Origin: Flavobacteriaceae bacterium
GTDB lineage: Bacteria > Bacteroidota > Bacteroidia > Flavobacteriales > Flavobacteriaceae
DNA length: 64,000 bases
Direction of reading: 5' to 3'
Assembly (NCBI GenBank): GCA_029243165.1
Contig: JAQWSN010000021.1
Location: 37,188-101,187 of the forward strand
Shown here in pieces: positions 48,983 to 56,535 of the stretch (positions are counted from its first letter, which is position 1; each line of letters starts with the position of its first letter). Position numbers and translations under genes: made by a program. Below the pieces are notes generated by a model. That model worked only from the letters and a program-made list of their open reading frames with translations, did no database searches and was not told the origin of the DNA.

Positions 48983-49101
48983 CTTGTTTGTTTTAGTTTT
49001 TTTTTTTAGTTTAGCTACTTAAATATTGGTTTATTAAAAAACACAAAAAAAATGAAAAAGTTGATTTAAGTAAAAACAGCAGTCTTTACTTTGTCATCGG
49101 T

Positions 49102-49749
49102 TTGTCTCTGATTTTATTGATCTCATGGCAGGCCATAGAATGGAAAACTTACGACAAAAGTCTTTACGGTTATGAAGCCTTAAACGTCGAGGATGAAGAC
49201 GATGAAGAAATTCCAATTACAGAACAACTTAAGACACCGCCGCCACCACCGCCACCGCCACCGCCAGCTCCTGAGGTTATTGAAGTGGTAGAGGATGAGG
49301 AAGAAGTTGAGGAAACCGTCATCGAATCCACTGAAACCAACGAAGATGAAATCATCGAAGTTGAGGAGGTAGAAATAGAAGAAGAATTTGACGACGTTGA
49401 TGTTCCCTTCGCGGTCATTGAAGATGTACCGATCTTTCCCGGTTGCGAAAAGGTCTCAAAATCTGAAAGAAGAAACTGTTTTCAACAACAAATGAATAAA
49501 CACATTCGTAAGAACTTTAGATACCCAGAAATTGCTCAAGAAATGGGTATTCAGGGTCGAGTTTATGTGAATTTTATCATTTCTAAAGACGGTAGTATTA
49601 CCAATATTAGAATGCGTGGACCGGATAAAAATCTAGAAAAAGAAGCACAACGCATCATATCAAGATTGCCTACAATGACACCAGGTAAGCAAAGGGGTCG
49701 TGCAGTAAGGGTTCCTTTTAGTATTCCAATTACTTTTAGATTGCAATAA
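49102..49749 (+). CDS. TonB-like energy transducer, first copy (5' end disturbed)
   Basis: The called frame begins with a TTG and gives 215 residues. A Pro-rich hinge (ten prolines from about residue 46), an acidic Glu/Val stretch and a C-terminal TonB domain (IQGRVYVNFIISKDGSI, MTPGKQRGRAVRVPFSIPITF) are intact. The membrane anchor is cut at this start. In the same frame upstream, codons 49060-49101 read VDLSKNSSLYFVIG, equal to the anchor of the second copy, but no in-frame ATG or GTG exists. An ATG at 49052 would be in frame if the A5 tract at 49055-49059 had six As. TonB proteins transmit proton-motive force to outer-membrane receptors. Confidence 0.75.
   Translation: MSLILLISWQAIEWKTYDKSLYGYEALNVEDEDDEEIPITEQLKTPPPPPPPPPPAPEVIEVVEDEEEVEETVIESTETNEDEIIEVEEVEIEEEFDDVDVPFAVIEDVPIFPGCEKVSKSERRNCFQQQMNKHIRKNFRYPEIAQEMGIQGRVYVNFIISKDGSITNIRMRGPDKNLEKEAQRIISRLPTMTPGKQRGRAVRVPFSIPITFRLQ
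49237..49266 (+). repeat. CCN triplet repeat coding for ten prolines
   Basis: Ten consecutive CCN codons, mostly CCG and CCA, form the rigid hinge of the TonB-like protein. The repeat could vary in length by slippage. The second copy has eight prolines followed by AQAP at the same place. Confidence 0.85.
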
Positions 49750-49771
49750 ATCCACGATCAGCAAAACTTTT

Positions 49772-49800
49772 AAACCCATCCTATTTAGTGATGGGTTTTT
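49772..49800 (+). terminator. Rho-independent terminator between the tonB copies
   Basis: AAACCCATC and GATGGGTTT form a nine-bp stem with a nine-base loop, followed by TTT-G-TTTTT. The two tonB paralogues therefore look like separate transcription units. Confidence 0.75.
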
Positions 49801-49858
49801 GTTTTTAAGTGCTTCCATGGCATTGTTTTTGTGGCTTTTAAGATCTAAATCTAGCCCC

Positions 49859-50572
49859 ATGGAAATAAAAAAAGACCCCAAAGTAGACCTGCGAAAAAAT
49901 TCCTCTCTTTATTTTGTAATTGGATTGTGTATCATTTTGTTCATTACATGGCGAGCCATTGAATGGAAAAGTTATGAGAAAGATCTCTTCGAATACCAAA
50001 CTCTTGACGTTGATAGCGACGACGAAGAGGAAATCCCAATCACGGAGCAAATAAAAACACCTCCACCGCCTCCACCTCCGCCCGCTCAAGCACCAACAGA
50101 AATTGAAGTTGTAAAAGATGAAGAAGAGGTAGAGGAAACCATTATTAAATCTACTGAAACCGATGAAGACGAAATTGTTGATGTTGAGACGGTAGAAATT
50201 GAAGACGAGGAGGACGATATTGATGTACCCTTTGCAGTGATTGAAGACGTACCGATCTTTCCCGGTTGTGAAAAAGTTAAAAAAGATCAACTTAGAAATT
50301 GTTTTCAAGAGAAAATAAACAAGCACATTAAAAAAAACTTTCGCTATCCTGAGATTGCACAAGAAATGGGTATTCAAGGACGAGTTTTGGTAACTTTTAT
50401 TATTTCTAAAGATGGTAGTATTACGAATATCATGATGCGTGGACCTGATAAAAATCTAGAAAAAGAGGCAAAGCGCATCATTTCATTACTCCCTCAAATG
50501 ACCCCGGGGAAACAAAGAGGAAGACCCGTTCGTGTACCATTCAGTATTCCGATTATTTTCCGATTGCAGTGA
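49859..50572 (+). CDS. TonB-like energy transducer, second copy
   Basis: A protein of 237 residues from the ATG at 49859. The order is a basic leader (MEIKKDPKVDLRKNS), a membrane anchor (LYFVIGLCIILFITW), a Pro hinge of eight prolines, an acidic linker and a C-terminal TonB domain. The frame continues upstream to 49799 but only through terminator sequence. It is a close tandem paralogue of the first copy; the block from DVPFAVIEDVPIFPGCEKV onwards is nearly identical. Likely partner proteins are ExbB/ExbD and TonB-dependent receptors elsewhere. Confidence 0.92.
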   Translation: MEIKKDPKVDLRKNSSLYFVIGLCIILFITWRAIEWKSYEKDLFEYQTLDVDSDDEEEIPITEQIKTPPPPPPPPAQAPTEIEVVKDEEEVEETIIKSTETDEDEIVDVETVEIEDEEDDIDVPFAVIEDVPIFPGCEKVKKDQLRNCFQEKINKHIKKNFRYPEIAQEMGIQGRVLVTFIISKDGSITNIMMRGPDKNLEKEAKRIISLLPQMTPGKQRGRPVRVPFSIPIIFRLQ

Positions 50573-50628
50573 TTGAATAGTTTCATACTTACCTTTAAAA
50601 GTAAGTTGTCTAATAAACGTAAAATAGA

Positions 50629-50659
50629 TTGGACGTTGGCTTTTTGTCGCCTATCTTTG
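50629..50659 (+). promoter_or_regulatory. Promoter of the second cox cluster (TTG-N20-TATCTTTG)
   Basis: TTG at 50629-50631 and TATCTTTG at 50652-50659 are spaced by 20 bases, a full match to the Bacteroidota consensus. It would transcribe ctaB and the subunit III and IV genes. Confidence 0.7.
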
Positions 50660-50679
50660 CCCATTGAAGATGCCGAGGA

Positions 50680-51582
50680 ATGAGCCAAAATAAAATTAAA
50701 TTGCTTTCAAACAAAGGCTTGAGCTTAACCGATTTTTCTGAACTGACTAAGTTTAGGCTGTCAATCACGGTTGTAATTTCATCGATAGCAGGATACTTTT
50801 TAGCCGTTGATGTGGTTCACTATCCCACTTTGCTTTTACTCATCGTGGGGGGATACGCTATGGTAGGTGCCTCCAATGTTTTTAATCAAGTTTTTGAAAA
50901 AGATTTGGATAAGCTCATGGAGCGTACCCAAAACAGACCGCTTCCAACCGAGCGGATGCATCCAAATACAGCACTTTTTATTGGGGTAATGCTTGCCCTT
51001 ATCGGAATTACGGCTCTTTATTTAATCAATATTAAAACAGCTTTTTTCGCAAGCCTTTCCATCTTTTTGTATGCCTGTTTGTACACGCCTCTAAAACAAA
51101 AAACATCACTTTCTGTTTTTGTTGGAGCATTTCCAGGAGCCATCCCCTTTATGTTGGGATGGGTTGCCGCGACAAATGAATTTGGTATTGAGCCTGGGGT
51201 ATTATTCATGGTTCAGTTTTTTTGGCAATTTCCCCATTTTTGGGCCATTGGTTGGGTAATGCACGATCAATATGAAAATGCAGGATTTAAAATGTTACCC
51301 TCAGGAAAACCGGATCAAATTACCGCTTTTCAGATTGTTTTTTACAGTTTTTGGACAGTTTTGATCTCATTATTACCCGCATTTCATTACACGGGAAGAC
51401 TTTATTTAACACTCCCTGCTTCTATTTTAGTGGGTTTTTTAGGTATTTTTTTTCTCTATGCCAGCATCCAATTAATGTTTCTTAAAACAAATAAGGCTGC
51501 TCAGTTTTTAATTCGGACAAGTATCCTTTTCATTACTGGGATTCAATTAATTTATGTACTTGATAAATTTTTATTACAATGA
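50680..51582 (+). CDS. ctaB: Protoheme IX farnesyltransferase (haem O synthase)
   Basis: A 300-residue UbiA-family prenyltransferase with about nine membrane helices. The first Asp-rich motif is NVFNQVFEKDLDKLMERT (about 68-85). The second active-site loop is near HDQYENAGFKMLP (about 196-208). It attaches a farnesyl group to haem B for the aa3 oxidase encoded in both cox clusters. The next gene starts in the ATGA overlap. Confidence 0.95.
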   Translation: MSQNKIKLLSNKGLSLTDFSELTKFRLSITVVISSIAGYFLAVDVVHYPTLLLLIVGGYAMVGASNVFNQVFEKDLDKLMERTQNRPLPTERMHPNTALFIGVMLALIGITALYLINIKTAFFASLSIFLYACLYTPLKQKTSLSVFVGAFPGAIPFMLGWVAATNEFGIEPGVLFMVQFFWQFPHFWAIGWVMHDQYENAGFKMLPSGKPDQITAFQIVFYSFWTVLISLLPAFHYTGRLYLTLPASILVGFLGIFFLYASIQLMFLKTNKAAQFLIRTSILFITGIQLIYVLDKFLLQ

Positions 51583-52157
51583 ATACAAACGACTCTTTAA
51601 TCGTAAAAAATAACCGAGCCAAAAAAATGATGCTATGGTTTGGAATGATCAGTATGAGTATGACTTTTGCTGGATTGACCAGTGCCTATGTTGTTAGTAG
51701 TTCACGATCAGATTGGATAGAGCAGATAGAGTTACCCTTTGCTTTTACGATCAGTACGCTATCGTTATTGTTAAGTAGTGGTAGTTTTTATTTGGCACTA
51801 AACAGTATTAAAGCTACGCTTGTAAAAAGAGCTCAGTCATTGCTATTAGTGACTTTAAGTTTGGCCTTGGCTTTTATCTATTTTCAATTTCAGGGATTTG
51901 GGGAAATTATTGCACAAGGCTATTATTTCACGGGTGCTGAAAGTTCTATCACAACCTCATATCTGTATGTGTTAGTGTTATTGCACTTAGCCCACCTCAG
52001 TGGGGGTATCATCATTGTTTTGTATGTTTTGTTTAAGACACTAAAGGGAAAGTACTCCAACGGAAATACCCTTGGTTTTGAGCTAGCGGTAACATTTTGG
52101 CACTTTCTCGATATTCTTTGGTTATATTTATTTTTATTCGTTTCATTCTACGGCTAA
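51579..52157 (+). CDS. Cytochrome c oxidase subunit III, short form
   Basis: A 192-residue membrane protein of the CoxC family with five helices. LLHLAHLSGGIIIVLYVLFK and FWHFLDILWLYLFLFVSFYG are typical of the last helices. The ATGA overlap with ctaB and the position before a second subunit III gene are normal for Flavobacteriia. Confidence 0.92.
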   Translation: MNTNDSLIVKNNRAKKMMLWFGMISMSMTFAGLTSAYVVSSSRSDWIEQIELPFAFTISTLSLLLSSGSFYLALNSIKATLVKRAQSLLLVTLSLALAFIYFQFQGFGEIIAQGYYFTGAESSITTSYLYVLVLLHLAHLSGGIIIVLYVLFKTLKGKYSNGNTLGFELAVTFWHFLDILWLYLFLFVSFYG

Positions 52158-52194
52158 AAATTAATAAATTTGTAAACGAATTTAACATGAAATT

Positions 52195-53175
52195 ATGGAA
52201 GTAACAGCCAACGCAGCTGCAGAGAATGAAGAAGTTTGGGGTGGAGGGAACAAACCCCTAAACGCCAGTTACGGTAAAATGATGATGTGGTTCTTCATTG
52301 TTTCCGATGCCTTAACATTTACTGGATTTTTAGTCTCCTACGGTTTTTCTCGTTTTAAAAACATTAATTCTTGGCCCATAGCGGACGAGGTCTTTACTCA
52401 CTTTCCCTTTTTACACGGCATTGATGCTCCCATGTATTATGTTGCTTTGATGACTTTCATATTGATATTCTCATCAGTAACTATGGTACTTGCTGTAGAT
52501 GCGGGGCATCATATGCAAAAATCTAAAGTTACTTTCTACATGTTATTAACCATTATTGGGGGTGCTATTTTTGTAGGTTCACAAGCATGGGAATGGAAAA
52601 ATTTTATCAAAGGAGAATACGGTGCTCTTGAAACTCGAGGGGGTCAAATCCTCCAGTTTGTTGATGCATCAAGTGGTAAGCGTGCCGCAATCCAGGAATT
52701 TGCTGTAGGTGTAGAAACAAAACGCGCCGTTCATGAATCCAGTAATGGAATATGGTATCAGAATGAATCTCCACTGCCAACAGTTTCACTTGAAGAAGTT
52801 AAAAAAGGTTTTTTAGCAGACGAAAATTTAGTAATCCGGACGCAAGAACTCAACGAAAAAGGTCAAAAAACAGTACTTTCTAGAGCAGAGTCATTGAGTA
52901 AATTGACCGAAGCGGTTACAGTAGTAGAAGGGGCAAACCTTATTCACAATGAGTACGGAAATCGTTTGTTTGCAGATTTCTTTTTCTTTATTACAGGTTT
53001 TCACGGATTCCACGTACTTTCAGGAGTGGTGATCAATATTATTATCTTTTTTAATGTCATCCTCGGAACCTATGAGCGAAGAGGTCATTATGAAATGGTC
53101 GAAAAAGTTGGACTTTATTGGCACTTTGTCGATTTGGTTTGGGTATTTGTATTCACCTTTTTCTATCTCGTTTAA
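52195..53175 (+). CDS. Cytochrome c oxidase subunit III, long form with an inserted soluble loop
   Basis: A 326-residue paralogue of the previous subunit III. The helices SYGKMMMWFFIVSDALTF and YWHFVDLVWVFVFTFFYLV frame the family fold. Between helices near 145 and 255 it has about 110 extra soluble residues (RGGQILQFVDASSGKR through ESLSKLTEA), absent from the short form. The insert is found in flavobacterial homologues and has no assigned role. It may cover the periplasmic or cytoplasmic face of the oxidase. Confidence 0.9.
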   Translation: MEVTANAAAENEEVWGGGNKPLNASYGKMMMWFFIVSDALTFTGFLVSYGFSRFKNINSWPIADEVFTHFPFLHGIDAPMYYVALMTFILIFSSVTMVLAVDAGHHMQKSKVTFYMLLTIIGGAIFVGSQAWEWKNFIKGEYGALETRGGQILQFVDASSGKRAAIQEFAVGVETKRAVHESSNGIWYQNESPLPTVSLEEVKKGFLADENLVIRTQELNEKGQKTVLSRAESLSKLTEAVTVVEGANLIHNEYGNRLFADFFFFITGFHGFHVLSGVVINIIIFFNVILGTYERRGHYEMVEKVGLYWHFVDLVWVFVFTFFYLV

Positions 53176-53193
53176 TCAACAAAACTTTAAAAA

Positions 53194-53577
53194 ATGGCTG
53201 CAGAAGGACATAAGCTTGCAATTTTCAGAGGACTTTTAAAATTTAAATCCAATCAACAAAAAATCTGGGGTGTTTTAATTTTTCTATCCATTGTTACCAC
53301 AGTTGAGGTTGCGTTGGGTATTGTGAAACCAGAAATTTTAATGGTACCTTTTTTAAAAATGAAAATTCTCAATTGGATTTTTATCATACTAACCATAGTT
53401 AAAGCATATTACATTGCATGGGATTTTATGCACATTCGAGATGAAAAAAGTGGATTGAAAAATTCAATTGTACTTCCACTACTTATTTTAATACCTTATT
53501 TAGCCTTTATTCTTTTGATAGAGGCTGACTACATATTTGATGTGATGGATTCGGGCTTTGTAGCATGGAATTTTTAA
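53194..53577 (+). CDS. Prokaryotic cytochrome c oxidase subunit IV
   Basis: A 127-residue protein with three membrane helices (IWGVLIFLSIVTTVEVALGI, a middle helix with LNWIFIILTIVKAYYIAWDFMH, and IVLPLLILIPYLAFILL). The second helix holds the family pattern for subunit IV. It closes the structural oxidase genes and is followed by a terminator-like hairpin. Confidence 0.9.
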   Translation: MAAEGHKLAIFRGLLKFKSNQQKIWGVLIFLSIVTTVEVALGIVKPEILMVPFLKMKILNWIFIILTIVKAYYIAWDFMHIRDEKSGLKNSIVLPLLILIPYLAFILLIEADYIFDVMDSGFVAWNF

Positions 53578-53591
53578 AGACTAAATAAATC

Positions 53592-53617
53592 AAGCGGTAA
53601 ATCACCGCTTTTTTTTT
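53592..53617 (+). terminator. Terminator hairpin ending at the next start codon
   Basis: AAGCGGT and ACCGCTT pair around the loop AAATC and are followed by nine Ts; the last T touches the ATG at 53618. It should end most transcripts from the cox genes, or act as an attenuator for the assembly genes behind it. Confidence 0.75.
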
Positions 53618-54277
53618 ATGAAGAAGAATGAATTAAATAAGAAAATTGTTTTAGGAGTTCTTTTCATATTCCCTCTTTTGGTTTATTTATTTTTTGCCTC
53701 AGGAAAAAACAATTTTGCAAAATTACCCATCTTAACTGAAGGGGTACTTGAGATCCGCGAACTTGACACCACATCGGGTATTCAGTTCCAAGATAAAATT
53801 ACCATTTTAGGATATTGGGGTGGAAGTCTTGAGGAAAAACAGGCCGAGGCGCTAAATCTTAACGAAAAGATTTACAAACGGTTTTATGAATTTGAAGATT
53901 TTCAATTTGTCTTTTTAGTCAATGAAGAATATTCATCAGAGGTTGACAAACTTAAAAATGCTTTACGAGAAGGGGTAGGTACAGATTTGTCAAAATGGAA
54001 TTTTGTGACCGTTTCTAGAACAAATATGCAAACCCATTTTAATTCACTCAAAACACCCTTAGAATTAAATCAGTCAGGGAGTAGTCCTTTTGTTTTTATT
54101 GTTGACAAAGAAAGTAATCTTAGAGGGAGAAACGATGACGAAGACCAAGGAACCCTTTATGGATTTGACGCACGTTCTGTAGCACAGATCAATAAAAAAA
54201 TGATTGACGATGTGAAAGTGATTTTAGCAGAATACCGATTGGCACTTAAAATTTACAATGCCAAAAGAGAAAAGTAG
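53618..54277 (+). CDS. Membrane-anchored protein of the cox-assembly cluster, probable thioredoxin fold
   Basis: A 219-residue protein with one N-terminal anchor (IVLGVLFIFPLLVYLFF, about 10-26). The rest looks like a redox-inactive thioredoxin or SCO-like domain: a strand ITILGYWGG, alternating helices, FVFLVNEEY, and SPFVFIVDKESNLRGRNDD resembling the last strands of SCO proteins. It has no cysteine, so no thiol chemistry or copper binding through CxxxC is possible. It stands directly before the true SCO gene. A scaffold role in oxidase assembly is an inference from position. Confidence 0.7.
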   Translation: MKKNELNKKIVLGVLFIFPLLVYLFFASGKNNFAKLPILTEGVLEIRELDTTSGIQFQDKITILGYWGGSLEEKQAEALNLNEKIYKRFYEFEDFQFVFLVNEEYSSEVDKLKNALREGVGTDLSKWNFVTVSRTNMQTHFNSLKTPLELNQSGSSPFVFIVDKESNLRGRNDDEDQGTLYGFDARSVAQINKKMIDDVKVILAEYRLALKIYNAKREK

Positions 54278-54282
54278 CGCAG

Positions 54283-54978
54283 ATGAATAGGAGCAAATAT
54301 GTAGGACTTTTTCTGGTGATTTTAATCTTTGGAGTTTTATTTATTCCAAAAATTATTGATCGTATTAGCAACAATGCTGTAGTTCAAGATGGACGATCTG
54401 CATCAGCAGAGCCCTTGCAATACATTGTCCTAAATGGAGAAGCAAAACGAGTTCCTGAATTTACTTTTCTAAATCAAGACAGTTTATTCATTTCAAACGA
54501 AGATTTTAAAGGAAAGGTTTATGTTGCGGAGTTTTTCTTTACTTCATGCCCAAGTATTTGTCCTATCATGAATAAAAACATGAAAAAATTAGAAACGAAA
54601 TTTGGTACCCGAAGTGACTTTGGAATTGCATCTTTCACCATAGATCCTGAGCATGATATCCCTTCAGTTTTAAAAGAATATGCTGAAGGTTATGATGTTT
54701 TTTCACAGAATTGGCATTTTCTTACAGGAGATAAAGAAGCAACATATGCTCTTGCAAATCAAGGATTTAATATCTTTGCATCAGTAAATCCTAGAGTGGA
54801 AGGTGGTTTTGAACATCAAGGTTATTTTGCCTTAATAGATAAAAACGGTTACATCCGTTCAAGAACCGATCAGTTTGGTAATCCCATAGTGTATTACATG
54901 GGCTTAGATCAAGACGATGTCGACATTCAAGAAGTCGAATTACTCGTGGAAGACATTGACAAACTTTTAAAAGAATAG
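54283..54978 (+). CDS. SCO-family copper chaperone for cytochrome c oxidase
   Basis: A 231-residue membrane-anchored thioredoxin-fold protein. The copper and redox site TSCPSICPIMN has C89 and C93, and the third ligand is H178 in GFEHQGYF. SCO proteins deliver copper to, or reduce, the CuA site of subunit II. The gene lies five bases after the previous one and six before DUF420. Confidence 0.93.
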   Translation: MNRSKYVGLFLVILIFGVLFIPKIIDRISNNAVVQDGRSASAEPLQYIVLNGEAKRVPEFTFLNQDSLFISNEDFKGKVYVAEFFFTSCPSICPIMNKNMKKLETKFGTRSDFGIASFTIDPEHDIPSVLKEYAEGYDVFSQNWHFLTGDKEATYALANQGFNIFASVNPRVEGGFEHQGYFALIDKNGYIRSRTDQFGNPIVYYMGLDQDDVDIQEVELLVEDIDKLLKE

Positions 54979-54984
54979 TATTTA

Positions 54985-55518
54985 ATGAGTTCAAGTAAAA
55001 TAAATTATGTAGAAAAGTATCGTGTATGGATTTGGGTTGTCTCTATCTTGATTCCTGTAGTTGTAGCACTCCTTTTTATGGTTCGAATACCTAATGTTGC
55101 ACCCTTAGATTTTCTTCCACCGATCTACGCTTCAATTAACGCTTTAACCGCAATAGTCTTGACCCTAGCTTATTTAGCCATCAGACGAAAAAATATTGTC
55201 TTACACGAGCAGTTAATGAAAACCGCGATTGGTCTTTCTCTAATTTTTTTGGTGATGTATGTAGCTTATCACATGACTTCAGATCCAACACCATTTGGTG
55301 GAGAGGGAACGATAAGATACGTTTACTACTTTATTTTGATCAGTCATATCCTACTTTCCATAGGCATTATCCCTATGGTACTGGTAACCTATGTGAGAGC
55401 CATTTCAAATTTATTTTTTGATCATAAAAAAATTGCTCGGTTTACTTTTCCTTTGTGGATGTACATTGCAGTGACAGGGGTGATTGTTTACTTAATGATT
55501 TCTCCTTATTATGGCTAG
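54985..55518 (+). CDS. DUF420 membrane protein
   Basis: A 177-residue protein with about five membrane helices. It shows the DUF420 pattern of histidines: KNIVLHEQLMKTA (about 72-84), YVAYHMTSDP, and ILISHILLSIGIIPMVLVTYVRA. The family is a steady neighbour of SCO in oxidase clusters, and the conserved histidines suggest haem or copper handling. The 3' end overlaps the next small gene by eight bases. Confidence 0.88.
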   Translation: MSSSKINYVEKYRVWIWVVSILIPVVVALLFMVRIPNVAPLDFLPPIYASINALTAIVLTLAYLAIRRKNIVLHEQLMKTAIGLSLIFLVMYVAYHMTSDPTPFGGEGTIRYVYYFILISHILLSIGIIPMVLVTYVRAISNLFFDHKKIARFTFPLWMYIAVTGVIVYLMISPYYG

Positions 55519-55735
55519 AAGAGTAAAGCTTTTGATGTTTTTTTCTTTAGCAGTATTTTTTCTGAGTTATGACTTTGGATACGCTCAATGTTCTATGTGT
55601 AGGGCAGTACTTCAATCTGAGGAAGGACAAGCAACAGCAAAGGGGATTAATAACGGGATTCTTTATCTTATGGCAATTCCCTATCTACTTGTAGGCTTAG
55701 TGGGGTGGAAAGTTTTTCAGATATTAAAAAAATAA
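55511..55735 (+). CDS. Small exported CxxC membrane protein of the cox cluster
   Basis: A 74-residue protein with a signal-like start (about 8-25), the motif CSMC (27-30) directly behind it, a short loop, and a second membrane segment (about 49-68). It has no named family that I know. Its place as the last gene of the SCO-DUF420 group, with an eight-base overlap, and the periplasmic cysteine pair suggest a small copper- or redox-handling helper for oxidase assembly. This is inference. Confidence 0.75.
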   Translation: MARRVKLLMFFSLAVFFLSYDFGYAQCSMCRAVLQSEEGQATAKGINNGILYLMAIPYLLVGLVGWKVFQILKK

Positions 55736-55779
55736 TTTGACTGTAGTTGTAACATAATGTTAATCTAACAGTCTAACTA

Positions 55780-55809
55780 TTGAATTACCGTTAAAAAACA
55801 GTAGTTTTG
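55780..55809 (+). promoter_or_regulatory. Promoter of the MacAB-TolC-like operon (TTG-N19-TAGTTTTG)
   Basis: TTG at 55780-55782 and TAGTTTTG at 55802-55809 have 19 bases between them, a full consensus match. The element also argues against the TTG start at 55807 for the ATPase gene and for the ATG at 55834. Confidence 0.75.
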
Positions 55810-55833
55810 TTTAATTTTCAAGTAAAAAATTTG

Positions 55834-56535
55834 ATGATTCAGATAAAAAACCTCCACAAATCTTACAAAATGGGATCTTCCTCATTGCATGTATTAAAAG
55901 GGATTAATTTTGACGTAGAGGAAGGAGAATTGGTTGCAATAATGGGTTCTTCAGGTTCTGGCAAATCTACTTTACTCAATATTTTGGGTATGTTAGACGG
56001 AGCAGACGAAGGAGAATACATTTTAGATCAAGTTCCGATCAAAAATCTAAATGAGACTAAAGCAGCAAAGTATCGTAATAAATTTTTGGGATTTGTTTTC
56101 CAATCGTTCAATTTAATCAATTACAAGTCTGCGCTTGAAAATGTAGCCCTTCCATTGTATTATCAGGGAATACCGAGAAAAGAACGTCAGGTATTTGCCT
56201 TGGAGTATTTGGATAGAGTAGGACTCAAGGATTGGTCCACACACTTGCCAAGCGAGTTATCTGGAGGGCAAAAACAACGAGTTGCTATCGCTCGAGCTAT
56301 GGCATCAAGACCTAAAGTTTTACTTGCCGATGAGCCCACAGGAGCACTTGATACAAAAACCTCCTACGAGGTTATGGATTTGATTCAAAAAATCAATCAG
56401 GAAGGGAAAACAATTTTGGTAGTGACCCACGAACCAGATATTGCTCATATGTGTAAAAGAATTGTCTTGCTCAAAGACGGTGTTATTATTGAAGACAAAA
56501 AAGTAGATCAAGTATTAGCCTCAGCTCATGTTTAA
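55834..56535 (+). CDS. ABC transporter ATPase (LolD/MacB type)
   Basis: A protein of 233 residues with Walker A GSSGSGKST, Q-loop FQSFNLI, signature LSGGQKQRV, Walker B VLLADEPTG and H-loop VTHEP, all of the MacB/LolD type. It energises the two permeases encoded next. The start at 55834 (MIQIKNLHKSY) is chosen because the upstream frame begins within the promoter. The stop overlaps the next start by eight bases. Confidence 0.93.
   Translation: MIQIKNLHKSYKMGSSSLHVLKGINFDVEEGELVAIMGSSGSGKSTLLNILGMLDGADEGEYILDQVPIKNLNETKAAKYRNKFLGFVFQSFNLINYKSALENVALPLYYQGIPRKERQVFALEYLDRVGLKDWSTHLPSELSGGQKQRVAIARAMASRPKVLLADEPTGALDTKTSYEVMDLIQKINQEGKTILVVTHEPDIAHMCKRIVLLKDGVIIEDKKVDQVLASAHV

Noticed and set aside
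49170..49418. Minus-strand frame rich in Ser, Thr and Gly
   Set aside because: It is the antisense of the acidic and proline-repeat region of the first tonB and simply mirrors its codon composition.
49838..50377. A 179-codon minus-strand frame over the second tonB
   Set aside because: It has a strongly biased Phe/Leu/Asn composition typical of antisense to an acidic gene, and no recognisable family.
50587..50606. Inverted repeat ACTTAC-N8-GTAAGT after the second tonB as a terminator
   Set aside because: The stem has only six AT-rich pairs and no T run follows, so termination is not well supported.
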